A stretch of DNA of 64,000 nucleotides from Nocardia ninae NBRC 108245. GTDB lineage: Bacteria > Actinomycetota > Actinomycetes > Mycobacteriales > Mycobacteriaceae. Below, piece after piece: positions 18,881 through 28,710 of the stretch. Position numbers and translations under genes: made by a program. The notes below the pieces were generated by a model. It was not told the origin of the DNA and did not search any database. It was given only the letters and a program-made list of their open reading frames with translations. Where the stretch lies: positions 1-64,000 of the forward strand of contig NZ_BJXA01000009.1 of NCBI RefSeq assembly GCF_007990755.1, given 5' to 3'. How positions within the stretch are numbered: position 1 is the stretch's first letter; each line of letters starts with the position of its first letter.

Positions 18881-19144
18881 ATGAGTAGTAACATCACCCT
18901 CCTTCGCGGCCTGGAACCTGCCCCGACCGAGCAGGAAATCTATGCTGCCGCACTGCAGTACGTGCGCACGGTCGGTGGTGTGTCCGGCCTGAGCTCGACC
19001 ACCAAGGCGGCTGTCGACAAGGCCGTCACGGCCATCGCCGCGGCCACCACCCAACTGCTTGCCGACCTACCCGATCGCCCGGCCGTAGCGCCGGCCGATC
19101 CGCCGCTGCGCCGGGTGGCTGCGGGCGAGACGACGGCCGACTGA
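18881..19144 (+). CDS. DUF2277 family small protein
   Basis: 87 aa. The N-terminus MSSNITLLRGLEPAPTEQEIYAAALQYVRTVGGVSGL fits the DUF2277 pattern (xNITxLRGLEPPAT...EEI.AAALQYVRKxSG). The C-terminal 20 residues are Pro/Ala-rich. No function is known for the family. The upstream in-frame extension to 18659 is rejected as antisense to the neighbouring gene. Convergent with the PucR-type regulator. Confidence 0.82.
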   Translation: MSSNITLLRGLEPAPTEQEIYAAALQYVRTVGGVSGLSSTTKAAVDKAVTAIAAATTQLLADLPDRPAVAPADPPLRRVAAGETTAD

Positions 19145-19152
19145 TCGCTGAT

Positions 19153-20466
19153 TCAGGGCAGCGCGGCCACCCCGTACGCGGCGACGCAGGCGAGGGCGAG
19201 CTCCAACGGCAGGCTGCGCTGCTCGATCGGATAGCCCAGCAGTTCCTCGATGCGCTGGATCCGGTAGCGAACCGTGTTCTTGTGTACTCCGAGCAGTTTC
19301 GCCGTGGCCTCCGGGCTGCGATGGCTCTTCAGGTAGGCGTGCAGCGTCTCGCGTAGCCGCGCTGCGTTCGGGTCGGTACCGGACAGCGCGCGCAATTCCC
19401 GCCCGATCAGACCGCGCATCGCCGCGTCGTCGGCGCCGGCCAGATAGGCCACCTCCACCTCGCGATAGCCGATCACCCGTGGCGTGCCCGCCGGCCCACG
19501 CTCGGCCACCTGCCTGGCGGCCACCGCCTCGCGATGGCTCTGCCGGAATCCGGCGACCTGCCCGGCGGGCACACCGAAGGCCACTCGGACCGGAGCTTCG
19601 ACCAGCCCGGCGGCGATGCGCTCCAGCGCGCCGGGTTCACCGGGCCACTGTTCGTTGCGACTCGAATCCGCGCCTGGCAGGTCGTCGAGCCCGGCCCACG
19701 CCCACATCCCGCTGGCCCCGGAGGCCACGGTGAGCACCCGGCCGTTGCCGATCCCGGCGGCCACCCTGGCCGCGACCCGTTCCAGCACACCGATGACTTC
19801 GCCGTCCCCGCTGCCGGATTCGCTCTCGTCGGTCCACAACACGAAGGCGACATGCCGCTGGGTGAGCCGGTAACCGAGCCGGACCGAGGCCTGGTCCACG
19901 TCCAGTTCGTCACCGGCCAGCAGCGCGCGGATGGTCTCGGTGCGCCGGTTGAGCGCGGCCCGCAGGACGCGCTCGCGCTCCTCCATGTAGGTGTCGGTGA
20001 GCAACTCGACCGACAGGCTGACCCACTTGGTCGCGCGCTCGAACATTCGCAGCATCACCGCACGCTCGATCTCCGGCGGCGCCTGCCGCTGATCGACGGC
20101 CTCGCTCATGTAGTCGAGCACCGCCTCCATCCCGACGTGATAGGTGCGCAGCAGCATGCGCAGCTCGAAGCCGCGCCGGGCGATGGTGCGCGCGAAGGCG
20201 TGCGCCTCCTCGGGCAGCGCGTATTCGAAAGTGTCACTGGTGATTCCGCTCAGCACGGCCCTGGCGTGCGCGCGGGTGCTCGCGGCGAGGTCGCGGCGCA
20301 CATCCCGGTCGGCGAGTTCCGGGACGCGCGCGATGATGGCGCTGTCGAGGCGAGTCACGATCTGCTCGAGCGTCTCGGTGCGCATCGTCTCGAAGACGTA
20401 CTCCGCCAGCCAGTCGCGGACCACTTCGCTGTTCGGTCCGATCCGGTCGGGTGATGCGGCCGTCAC
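19153..20466 (-). CDS. PucR-type transcriptional regulator
   Basis: About 437 aa. The C-terminal helix-turn-helix (SPEATAKLLGVHKNTVRYRIQRIEELLG) is the PucR/CdaR HTH_30 module. It is preceded by a GGDEF-like central region and an N-terminal helical domain (LRTYHVGMEAVLDYM). GTG at 20466 with GGAGG four bases upstream is chosen; TTG at 20517 or ATG at 20511 would lengthen it. Divergently transcribed from the aldehyde dehydrogenase/SDR pair across about 160 nt, so it probably controls those genes. Confidence 0.85.
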   Translation of the reverse strand: MTAASPDRIGPNSEVVRDWLAEYVFETMRTETLEQIVTRLDSAIIARVPELADRDVRRDLAASTRAHARAVLSGITSDTFEYALPEEAHAFARTIARRGFELRMLLRTYHVGMEAVLDYMSEAVDQRQAPPEIERAVMLRMFERATKWVSLSVELLTDTYMEERERVLRAALNRRTETIRALLAGDELDVDQASVRLGYRLTQRHVAFVLWTDESESGSGDGEVIGVLERVAARVAAGIGNGRVLTVASGASGMWAWAGLDDLPGADSSRNEQWPGEPGALERIAAGLVEAPVRVAFGVPAGQVAGFRQSHREAVAARQVAERGPAGTPRVIGYREVEVAYLAGADDAAMRGLIGRELRALSGTDPNAARLRETLHAYLKSHRSPEATAKLLGVHKNTVRYRIQRIEELLGYPIEQRSLPLELALACVAAYGVAALP

Positions 20467-20626
20467 GACACCTCCATTTTGTTCGTAGAGCACAAATTCA
20501 CTCGGCCCCATTGACAAACTGAGCCAAGAATCTCTATCCGAATTGTGCCACTCTCATAGTTCAGTGGCCTGACTCACATCCGTCAGCCCACGCCGGTTCA
20601 CAGCACAACGTCAGTGGGAGAACAGT

Positions 20627-22243
20627 GTGACGAACACCGAACCAGCGCCCGGCGCGGCCAAGAAAGCACCGGCGCGAAAGACAACTGCGCAGAAGGCGGC
20701 AGAGCAGGCGCCCGCCGTCATCGAGGTGCGCAATCCCGGCACCGGCGCGGTGGTCGGGACGGTGCCCGAGATGAGCGCCGACGAAGTGGCGGCCAAGGTC
20801 CGTGAGCTGCGGCTGTTCCAGCCGGAATGGGAAGCCATCGGCCCGAACGGCCGCAAGGAATGGCTGCTCAAATTGCAGGACTGGCTGATCGACAACACCG
20901 ACACCATCGCCGACGTGGTGCAGTCCGAGACGGGCAAGCCGCGCGTCGACTCGCTGATCGATCCCGCGTTCGCCACCGATCTGCTCGGTTACTACGCGCG
21001 CCGCGCCGCCAAATTCCTCGCCGACGATCATCCGTCCCCGCACAGCCCGCTGGCGCGGGTCAAGAAGCTGACGACCGCGTACAAGCCGTATCCGGTGGTC
21101 GGCGTCATCACGCCGTGGAACTTCCCGCTCGCCATGCCCGCGCTCGACGTGTTCCCCGCGCTGGCCGCGGGTGCCGCCGTGATCCTGAAGCCGTCGGAGG
21201 TGACACCGCTTTCCGCGCTCGAAATGGCAAGGGGCTGGGCCGAAATCGGCGCTCCGCCGGTGTTCGCGGTGGTCACCGGCGCGGCCGCGACCGGCGCTGC
21301 CGTCATCGAGAACGCGGACTACATCCAGTTCACCGGCTCGACGGCGACGGGTCGCAAGATCGCCGTGGCCTGCGCCGAGCGGATGGTCCCGTACAGCCTG
21401 GAGCTCGGCGGCAAGGACCCCGCCATCGTGCTGTCCGACGCGGATGTGGATCGGGCCGCGCACGGCATCGCGTTCGGCGGCATGTTCAACTCCGGTCAGG
21501 TGTGCATCTCGGTGGAGCGGGTGTATGTCGAGGCGCCGGTCTACGACGAGTTCGTGGCCAAGCTGACCGCGAACGTCAAGGCGCTGCGCCAGGGCATCGA
21601 CGGCCGCGAGTCCAAGCACGACGTCGGCGCGCTGGCCAACGAGAACCAGACCTCCGTCGTGCAGCGCCATGTCGACGAGGCCGTCGCGGCCGGGGCCAAG
21701 GTGCTCACCGGCGGCAAGCGGGCCGGGTTCGGCACCGCGTTCGAACCGACGGTGCTCGTCGATGTCGACCACACCATGTCCTGCATCACCGAGGAGACCT
21801 TCGGCCCGACCCTGCCGGTGATGAAGGTGGCCGACGAGGCGGAAGCCGTTCGGCTGGCCAATGATTCGATCTACGGGCTGTCCGCGTCGGTGTGGACCGG
21901 CGACAAGGAGCGCGGCGAGCGGATCGCCCGCCAGCTCAACGCGGGCGCAGTGAACATCAACGACGTGTTCGTCAACCTGTTCAGCTTCGCCCTGCCGATG
22001 GGCGGCTGGGGCCAGTCCGGCGTCGGCGCGCGCTGGGGCGGCGCCAACGGTGTCCGCAAGTACTGCCGTCAGCAGGCGATCACCACCCCGCTCCTGCCGA
22101 CCCAGGAAAAGGAACTGTTCTGGTTCCCCTATCAGATGCCCAAACTGCTGTTCGCCGTCGCCGCGATGCGGGCCGCCGGGGCGCGCGGGCTGCGCCGGAT
22201 CGACATTCCTGCCGTGCTGAAACTCAAGGGAGACAACAAGTGA
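20627..22243 (+). CDS. NAD(P)-dependent aldehyde dehydrogenase (succinic semialdehyde type)
   Basis: 538 aa oxidising an aldehyde to the acid. The catalytic Cys is at 293 (NSGQVCIS) and the general-base Glu at 259 (LELGGKD). The cofactor segment is TPWNFPLAMP ... KPSEVTP and FTGSTATGR is present. The Ala/Lys-rich N-terminal ~30 residues are an extension. The start is GTG. Overlaps the downstream SDR gene by GTGA. The C-terminus carries an extra ~40 residues (WFPYQMPKLLFAVAAM), a hydrophobic stretch that could touch the membrane. Confidence 0.9.
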   Translation: MTNTEPAPGAAKKAPARKTTAQKAAEQAPAVIEVRNPGTGAVVGTVPEMSADEVAAKVRELRLFQPEWEAIGPNGRKEWLLKLQDWLIDNTDTIADVVQSETGKPRVDSLIDPAFATDLLGYYARRAAKFLADDHPSPHSPLARVKKLTTAYKPYPVVGVITPWNFPLAMPALDVFPALAAGAAVILKPSEVTPLSALEMARGWAEIGAPPVFAVVTGAAATGAAVIENADYIQFTGSTATGRKIAVACAERMVPYSLELGGKDPAIVLSDADVDRAAHGIAFGGMFNSGQVCISVERVYVEAPVYDEFVAKLTANVKALRQGIDGRESKHDVGALANENQTSVVQRHVDEAVAAGAKVLTGGKRAGFGTAFEPTVLVDVDHTMSCITEETFGPTLPVMKVADEAEAVRLANDSIYGLSASVWTGDKERGERIARQLNAGAVNINDVFVNLFSFALPMGGWGQSGVGARWGGANGVRKYCRQQAITTPLLPTQEKELFWFPYQMPKLLFAVAAMRAAGARGLRRIDIPAVLKLKGDNK

Positions 22244-23073
22244 CCGACACTTCGACGATTCGCGGCAAGGTCGTCGTCATCACCGGCGGCGCCCGCGGCA
22301 TCGGGCTGGCCACCGCGACCGCGCTGCAGGCGCTCGGCGCCAAGGTCGCGATCGGCGATATCGACGAGGCCACCGTCAAGGAGTCCGGCACCGCCCGCGG
22401 CTTCGAGCTGTACGGCAAGCTCGATGTCACCGACGCCACCTCGTTCGAGACCTTCCTGGACGAGGTCGAGCGCACCGTCGGCCCGATCGACGTGCTGGTC
22501 AACAACGCGGGCATCATGCCGACCGGCAAGCTGGTGGACGAGCCGGACCAGATCACCCGGCGAATCCTGGACATCAATGTCTACGGCGTAATCCTGGGCT
22601 CCAAGCTGGGCCTGGCCCGGATGCTGCCGCGTGGGAGCGGCCACGTCATCAATATCGCCTCGCTCGCCGGCGAGACGCACATCCCCGGCCTGGCCACCTA
22701 CAACGCGAGCAAGCACGCGGTGCTCGGCTTCACCGACACGCTGCGCGAGGAGTACCGGGAATCCGGTGTGCGCTTCTCCTCGGTGCTGCCGACGCTGACC
22801 AACACCGAGCTCGGTGCGGGCGTCACCGCGCCGAAGTTGCTGCGCCCGGCCGAGCCGGAGGAGATCGCCGACGCGATCGTGGGGCTGATCGTCGCGCCGA
22901 AGTCGAAGGTCAGGGTGACCGCGGTGGCGGGCTTCATCTCACAGGTGGTCGGCCTGCTGCCGGATGCGGTCGGCGACGGCATCGCCAGGGCGCTCGGCGC
23001 TGGTCACGCGTTCCTCGACGACGTCGACGCGGAGAAGCGCAAGGCCTACGAGGATCGGGCGCGCAGCGTCTGA
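22240..23073 (+). CDS. short-chain dehydrogenase/reductase
   Basis: 277 aa NAD(P)-dependent SDR. The cofactor motif is ITGGARGIG near residue 16, the NNAG motif is present, and the catalytic Tyr/Lys lie in TYNASKHA with Ser in NIASLAGE. The C-terminal ~50 residues (GFISQVVGLLPDAVGDGIARALG) extend beyond the minimal SDR core. The GTG start overlaps the aldehyde dehydrogenase stop by four bases. The pair probably handles one alcohol/aldehyde pathway under the divergent PucR regulator; the substrate is unknown. Confidence 0.9.
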   Translation: MTDTSTIRGKVVVITGGARGIGLATATALQALGAKVAIGDIDEATVKESGTARGFELYGKLDVTDATSFETFLDEVERTVGPIDVLVNNAGIMPTGKLVDEPDQITRRILDINVYGVILGSKLGLARMLPRGSGHVINIASLAGETHIPGLATYNASKHAVLGFTDTLREEYRESGVRFSSVLPTLTNTELGAGVTAPKLLRPAEPEEIADAIVGLIVAPKSKVRVTAVAGFISQVVGLLPDAVGDGIARALGAGHAFLDDVDAEKRKAYEDRARSV

Positions 23074-23508
23074 TCCCGGTACGGCAGCGGTGCCGCGGTC
23101 CCGGATTCGTCCGGGCCGCGGCACTTTTTGCGTGCGTAGCGAGGGTCCGAATTGCGAGCCTTGCAGCAATACAAACCAAATTGTGATGAAAGTCACTATA
23201 GAGGGGGCAAATGACCGCTGGTCGGCCAGATGGGGGTGTCCAGCGGACGAACGGCAACCGTACAGACCGCCAGTTCCAGCTTGCTCGACGCACCCCGAGC
23301 GAACATCATTGCTGGTCAAGCGCCCAGATATGGTTCGCCGCCGAGACGAGCGGCTGCATGCCCAACATTCGCGGAGTCGATGGTGCATCACACCATCACA
23401 AGCAATATGCTGTCCCTAACAAACCTGTCGAATGTTTTGGTACCCGTATCCGAACTTTCTGGCCTGATAAGGCTGGAAATTCAGGACTGATTCTGATAGC
23501 AAGGGGCT
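23074..23508. other. 435-nt intergenic region between SDR and LysR genes
   Basis: The left end is the strong SDR terminator. The remainder is less GC-rich than its flanks (for example AATTGTGATGAAAGTCAC near 23180) and should carry the LysR-type gene promoter. An ORF at 23211-23555 runs through it but overlaps the LysR start, lacks family features and has unusual composition. I see no RNA gene. Confidence 0.5.
23090..23129 (+). terminator. rho-independent terminator after SDR gene
   Basis: A 9-bp stem (GTGCCGCGG with CCGCGGCAC) plus an inner 5-bp CCCGG/CCGGG stem is followed by TTTTT. It begins 17 nt after the SDR stop codon. Confidence 0.9.
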
Positions 23509-24402
23509 ATGGACCCGCATTTGCGCGACCTGCGGTATTTCGTCGCCGTCGCTGAGGAACTGCACTTCACCAACGCCGCTCAGCGGCTGCACATCGCTCA
23601 ACCCACCCTGTCGCGTCAGATCCGGCAGCTGGAACGCCAGCTCGACGTGGTCCTGTTCGACCGCAACCAGCGCAGCGTCGCCCTGACCGTGGCGGGCAAG
23701 GAACTGCTCGAGGGCGCGCGCAAGATCCTGGAGCTGTGGGAGGTCACCAACGTCTCGCTGCAGGAGGCGGGCGAGGTGCTGCGCGTCGGCATCCAATCCG
23801 CGCTCGGGCGTGGACTGTTGAACGACCTGGAGAGCGCCAGCGGCCACCGGCTCGCACTGCACGCGGCCTCGTGGACCGACCCGTCCAGCGGCCTGGCCGG
23901 CCGGCAAGCCGATCTGTCGCTGGTGTGGCTGCCGCTGCCCGACCCGAACCGCTACCGCTGGCAGGTGCTGCGCACCGAGCCGCGCTGGGTGCTGCTCCCG
24001 GAGAACCACCCGCTGGCCGATCGGGAAACCATCGAGTTCACCGACCTGCTCGACGAGCCGTTCATCGCGCTGCCCACCGAAGCCGGTGCGGTGCGCGACT
24101 TCTGGCTCGGCAACGACGCGCGCAACGGACGCCAGCCCAAGATCGGCGCCGAGGCGGCGACCCCCGAGGACAAGCTGGAGGCCGTGAGCCTCGGCCTCGG
24201 CGTCTGCCTGCTGGCCGAGAACAACGTGCCGATGTACCGCTGGCCCGGCCTCACCGCGCGACCGGTGGCCGGCCTCGCGCCGTGCGAGCTGGCCGTGGCG
24301 TGGCGCGCCGACGACCAGCGGCCGACCATTCTGGAGTTCGCCGGACGCGCCGTCGACGGCGGGTTCTCGGTGCAGCAGCCGCAACCCGCCGTCAGCGCTT
24401 GA
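23509..24402 (+). CDS. LysR family transcriptional regulator
   Basis: 297 aa. The N-terminal winged helix-turn-helix (LRYFVAVAEELHFTNAAQRLHIAQPTLS) is textbook LysR, followed by a periplasmic-binding-like effector domain from about residue 85. Stop codons of this gene and the convergent amidase gene are directly adjacent. The upstream neighbour runs in the same direction behind a terminator, so the regulated target is not obvious; the gene itself or a distant locus are options. Confidence 0.9.
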   Translation: MDPHLRDLRYFVAVAEELHFTNAAQRLHIAQPTLSRQIRQLERQLDVVLFDRNQRSVALTVAGKELLEGARKILELWEVTNVSLQEAGEVLRVGIQSALGRGLLNDLESASGHRLALHAASWTDPSSGLAGRQADLSLVWLPLPDPNRYRWQVLRTEPRWVLLPENHPLADRETIEFTDLLDEPFIALPTEAGAVRDFWLGNDARNGRQPKIGAEAATPEDKLEAVSLGLGVCLLAENNVPMYRWPGLTARPVAGLAPCELAVAWRADDQRPTILEFAGRAVDGGFSVQQPQPAVSA

Positions 24403-25968
24403 TCAGTTGATGGTGCGCCGCCAGGGGTGCAGCGATTCCAGTTGCGCGGACAACCGCAGCAGGGTGGATTCGCTCCCCGGCGGACCGGCCAGCTGAGCGG
24501 CCACCGGCGTGCCGACGTCGGCGTGCATGCCCATCGGGATGGACGCGGCGGGCCAGCCGACCAGGTTCCAGAGCGGGGTGAAGGGCGAAAACCGCGAGCT
24601 GGCAAGCACATTGGCCAGCCAACCGCGGTGGTGCCAGGCCCGCGCCTTGGGCGGCGGACCGGCGAGCGTGGGTGTGATCACCACGTCGTAGCGTTCGAAG
24701 TATTCGAGTAGCCGGGCCTCGACCCGGTCGACCTGCGCCGGGCGCACCAGGCGTAGTCGCTGGACCAGGCGGCCGAGCGCCAGGTGCCTGCGCGTACGGG
24801 GTTGCAGCCGTTCGGGATTCGGTAGCACGGCGGCGTCGCGGGAGCCGAAGGCCAACCAGCGCAAGAAGATCGAGATCAGCGCGTCGCCGTAGGGCAGCGT
24901 GGTCGGCTCGACGAGATGGCCTGCCGCCGCGGCCACCGAGGCGGCGGTGCGGGCGGCGTTGGTCCACTGCCGGTCGACGCGGAAGAAGCGGTACGGCGGA
25001 GCCACGGCTAGGCCGATGCGTAGTCGGCCCGGTGGATCCACCTCGGCTAGGTCCGGCCGCGCGGCCAGCACCGATAGCGCGAGCGCCGCGTCGCCGACTG
25101 TCGTTGCGAGCACACCGTTTTCGATCATGCCGGACCAGGAGTCGACGCCGATCTCCGCGGGCACCGTGTAGCGCCCCGGCTTGATGCCGAACACGCCGCA
25201 GCATGCCGCGGGGATGCGCAGCGAGCCGAGCCCGTCGTTGCCGTGCGCGATCGGCACCAGCCCGGCGGCGACCGCGGCGGCCGCACCGCCGGACGAGCCG
25301 CCCGCACTGCGCGCGACATTCCATGGATTGCCGGTGATCCGGTCCGGGGTATCGGTGGTGCCCCACAACCCGAGCTCCGGCACGGTGGTGAGCCCGACGA
25401 TCACCGCGCCCGCGGCGCGCAGCCTGCGCACCACCGCATGATCATCGGCGACCGGGCGGGCATCGGTGGCCGCCGAGCCCGATCGCATCGTCTCGCCCGC
25501 CACCGCGATGTTGTGCTTGATCGCGATCGGCACACCGGCCAGCGGCAGCACGTCCAGATCCGCGCGCTGCTCCAGCGCCGCCGCCTCGGAGCGAGCCTTC
25601 TCGGTCCGAATGACGCTGAACGCATTGGTGTTCCGGTGTTCGGCGACGATCCGGGCGACGGTGGCCTCGACCACCTCGGTCACGGTCAGCGAGCCGTCGC
25701 GGACACCGGCCGCGATGGCGGTCGCCGGACCGCGGGTGAGGTCCTGGCCGACCGCGATTTGGTCGCCGACGCCCAGCGGACTATCTTGAGCGGGCGCGCT
25801 CGCCTCGACGTCGGATCGGGTGACCGGTGACTGTGCGACGGCCACCTCGGTGAGCATCGATTGTTTCGGATTGATCTGCGCGACCGCCGGGTGATCGGCG
25901 GGTGTTTCCGGGCCGGAAGTTTCGGTGTCCGCCGAACCATCCGCCACCGCTGTGGCCTTGATCTGCAT
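24403..25968 (-). CDS. amidase signature family hydrolase
   Basis: 521 aa. The Ser-cisSer-Lys triad is present: Lys151 (IAIKHN), Ser225 (AGGSSGG) and nucleophile Ser249 (GNDGLGSLRIPA). The C-terminal conserved IPMGM is also seen. The first ~75 residues form a Pro/Ala/Thr-rich extension not found in most relatives; an internal ATG at residue 38 is an alternative start. The substrate amide cannot be inferred. Divergent from the kinase operon and convergent with the LysR gene. Confidence 0.9.
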   Translation of the reverse strand: MQIKATAVADGSADTETSGPETPADHPAVAQINPKQSMLTEVAVAQSPVTRSDVEASAPAQDSPLGVGDQIAVGQDLTRGPATAIAAGVRDGSLTVTEVVEATVARIVAEHRNTNAFSVIRTEKARSEAAALEQRADLDVLPLAGVPIAIKHNIAVAGETMRSGSAATDARPVADDHAVVRRLRAAGAVIVGLTTVPELGLWGTTDTPDRITGNPWNVARSAGGSSGGAAAAVAAGLVPIAHGNDGLGSLRIPAACCGVFGIKPGRYTVPAEIGVDSWSGMIENGVLATTVGDAALALSVLAARPDLAEVDPPGRLRIGLAVAPPYRFFRVDRQWTNAARTAASVAAAAGHLVEPTTLPYGDALISIFLRWLAFGSRDAAVLPNPERLQPRTRRHLALGRLVQRLRLVRPAQVDRVEARLLEYFERYDVVITPTLAGPPPKARAWHHRGWLANVLASSRFSPFTPLWNLVGWPAASIPMGMHADVGTPVAAQLAGPPGSESTLLRLSAQLESLHPWRRTIN

Positions 25969-26148
25969 GTGCTGGTCGTCCCCCGTCGCATCGTTGTCGA
26001 ATTCGGGTGATCGCTCTCAAGCCGCAAGTTATCATTCCGAATACTGCTCGGGGGATGATGGCGGCGGGTGTGGCGGAATTTCTCCGCGATATCTAACCGA
26101 CCGACCAGTGCGGATTCTCCGGTATCCGCCGAGCCACTAGGTCCGAGA

Positions 26149-28710
26149 ATGAGTGCCAACGCCGATAGAAGTTCCGATTCCACCGCGGGTTTCGCGGCGA
26201 GCGCTGGTTTCGGTAACCACCCGCTGCGCACCGAATTCAACGCCGTCGCCGCCTTCGCCGCGGCCTGGGAAGACACCGCCGCCGCCCACCCGCCCGAGAT
26301 CGCCGAGTATCTGCCGGACGCGCAGACGCTGCGCACCGAGGCACTGCTCGAACTGATCCGCGTCGACCTGCGGCACCGCTGGCTGCGCAAGTCCGTGCAA
26401 GACACCGCTCCGTCGGCACAGCCACGTCCGCAGACCCGCAAACGTCTCGCCGAATACTGCGCCGAATTTCCCGAACTCGAACCGGGCAGTATCCCGGCCG
26501 GACTGGTGTACGAGGAGTTCGTCATCCGCCGCCACAGCGGCGAACGGGTGGATCCGCGCGAATGTCTGCGCGAATATCCGCACCAGGCGAGCGAACTGCG
26601 CGCCATGTTGAACGCCGACGACGACGATCAGAGCACCCGGCGGGCGGCCGTCGAGGATTCCACCCGGACCGCGCTCGCCCGGACCAGAGCCGCCTTTCTC
26701 GACAGCGAATTGAACCGAACCACCGAGTCCGACCGTAGTTCAGAAGTGACCCGAGCAACCAGCGATCTGACCGGAACGGCGACCGCCGTGCCGACCACGG
26801 TCGGCACCGGGCCGGGCCACCTCGAGGCGCTCGACCGGATCGAAATCGGCCAGCGGATCGATGATTTCGACCTGCTGACCGGGCTGGGCAGCGGCGCGTT
26901 CGCCCGCGTCTTCCTGGCCAGGCAGCGCTCCCTGCAGCGGCTGGTGGCGGTGAAGATCTCCGCCGACCACGGCACCGAGCCGCAGACGCTGGCCCAGCTC
27001 GACCACGACTACATCGTGCGGGTCTTCGACCAGCGGCTGCTCGACGACGCCGAGGCCGGTGCCGCGCGCAGGCTGCGGCTGCTCTACATGCAGTTCCTGC
27101 CGGGCGGCACACTGCTCGGGGTGCTGCGCTGGGTGCGCGCCACCCCGCCCGCCGAGCGCAGCGGTCAGCTGCTGCTCGACGCCGTGGACGCGGCCATGGA
27201 GGAGAAGGGCGAGATCCGGCCGACCGACTCCAGCGTGCGCGCCGAGATCGCCTCGCTCAGTTGGCCGGAGACGGTGGCGTGGCTGGGCCGCAGGCTGGCC
27301 GAGGCGCTCGACTACGCCTCGGCGCACGGCGTGCTGCACCGTGACGTGAAACCGGCCAATGTGCTGCTGACCGCCGAGGCGGTGCCGAAGCTGGCCGACT
27401 TCAACATCAGCTTCAGCCGCAATGTCGAGGGCACCAGTCCGGTCGCCTATTTCGGCGGTTCGCTGGCGTACATGTCGCCGGAGCAGTTGGAGGCCTGCCA
27501 TCCGGGATTCGGCCGCAGCGCCGCGGATCTGGACACCCGGGCCGACATCTACTCCCTCGGTGTCGTGCTGTGGGAATTGCTCACCGGGGCAAAGCCGTTC
27601 GACGACAGCACCGCGGGCGCCGACGGCTACGGCGACGACACGACGCTGGAGGCCATGCTCGAGCGGCGCACCGCGGGCGTGGACGCGGCCGCGCTGGAAC
27701 GGGTACCGGCCGACTGCCCGGCGGCGCTGCGCCGCGTGCTGCTGAGCTGTCTCTCGCCCGACCGGTCCATGCGCTGGGCCAACGGCTGCGTTCTCGCCAG
27801 GCAGCTGGAACTCTGCCTGGACGCGCGGGCCCGTGAGCTGGTGGACCCGGCGCCCAGCAGTTGGCGGCTGCGGTTGCGGCCGTGGATGGTGCTGGTCACG
27901 CTGCTGTCGGTCGGGCTGCCGAATGTGCTTGCCTCGCTGTACAACATCCAGCACAACCAGCACCTGATCATCAGCAGGCTCACCGAGGAGGCGCAGCACA
28001 GCTTCGTGATCATCACCGGTGTGGTGAACGCGGTGTTCTTTCCGGTGGGCATCGCGATCGTGGTGTACATGTCCAGGTCGCTGCTGACGGTGCCGCGCGG
28101 GCTACGCAAGGGCCGGCGCTACGACCCCGACACCCTCTGCCACGCCAGACGCGACGCACTGTTGCTCGGCGATCGCGCGGTGGCCGTGGCGTTTTCGCTG
28201 TGGGTGCTGTCCGGCTTCACCTTTCCGCTCACGCTGCAACTGGTGACCGGTGACCTGCCCGCGCGGGCGATCGTGCACTTCCTCGCGTCGCTGGTGGTGT
28301 GCGGCGCCATCGCGGTGGCCTATCCGTTCTTCCTGCTGACCTTCTACATGGTGCGCTGCATCTATCCGCTGTTCCTCCGGCACGGTGACATCAGCCCGGC
28401 GGACGCGGTCTGGCTGCGCGGGCTGGACCGGCGGTGCAACGGATATCTGGCGGTGGCGGCGTCGGTGCCGTTGCTCGCGGTGGCCGGGGTGACGTTCCTG
28501 CCGCCATCCGACATCCCGATGGTGATCTTCGCGGTGCGCGTGCTGTGCGCGGGCGGCATCATCGCCTTCGTGGTGTCCTACCTGCTGTTCCGGGCCTTGG
28601 AAGCCGACCTGCGCGCGCTGGAGCGGGTGGTTTCGCCTGCGTCGGCCGGCGGGCAGGCCGGTGCGGCCGAACGTGCGGCGGATGAGACTGCCGTGGAGAC
28701 CCGCACGTGA
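26149..28710 (+). CDS. planctomycete-type membrane Ser/Thr protein kinase
   Basis: About 853 aa. The N-terminal ~200 residues contain helical W...P.I.EYL and EY..EFPEL segments. The kinase domain has GLGSGAFARVFLARQRS, catalytic Lys269 (VAVKIS), HRD Asp399 (LHRDVKPANVL) and Asp417 in DFN instead of DFG. Features such as TLAQLDHDYIVRVFDQR and YFGGSLAYMSPEQLEA resemble planctomycete kinases. The C-terminus has about six transmembrane helices, so the kinase faces the cytosol. The ATG at 26149 is chosen; an in-frame GTG at 26068 adds 27 residues. Coupled by GTGA overlap to the next gene. Confidence 0.88.
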   Translation: MSANADRSSDSTAGFAASAGFGNHPLRTEFNAVAAFAAAWEDTAAAHPPEIAEYLPDAQTLRTEALLELIRVDLRHRWLRKSVQDTAPSAQPRPQTRKRLAEYCAEFPELEPGSIPAGLVYEEFVIRRHSGERVDPRECLREYPHQASELRAMLNADDDDQSTRRAAVEDSTRTALARTRAAFLDSELNRTTESDRSSEVTRATSDLTGTATAVPTTVGTGPGHLEALDRIEIGQRIDDFDLLTGLGSGAFARVFLARQRSLQRLVAVKISADHGTEPQTLAQLDHDYIVRVFDQRLLDDAEAGAARRLRLLYMQFLPGGTLLGVLRWVRATPPAERSGQLLLDAVDAAMEEKGEIRPTDSSVRAEIASLSWPETVAWLGRRLAEALDYASAHGVLHRDVKPANVLLTAEAVPKLADFNISFSRNVEGTSPVAYFGGSLAYMSPEQLEACHPGFGRSAADLDTRADIYSLGVVLWELLTGAKPFDDSTAGADGYGDDTTLEAMLERRTAGVDAAALERVPADCPAALRRVLLSCLSPDRSMRWANGCVLARQLELCLDARARELVDPAPSSWRLRLRPWMVLVTLLSVGLPNVLASLYNIQHNQHLIISRLTEEAQHSFVIITGVVNAVFFPVGIAIVVYMSRSLLTVPRGLRKGRRYDPDTLCHARRDALLLGDRAVAVAFSLWVLSGFTFPLTLQLVTGDLPARAIVHFLASLVVCGAIAVAYPFFLLTFYMVRCIYPLFLRHGDISPADAVWLRGLDRRCNGYLAVAASVPLLAVAGVTFLPPSDIPMVIFAVRVLCAGGIIAFVVSYLLFRALEADLRALERVVSPASAGGQAGAAERAADETAVETRT

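Noticed and set aside
23211-23555. 114-codon frame before the LysR gene
   Set aside because: It overlaps the LysR start, has no family features and fills what should be a promoter region.
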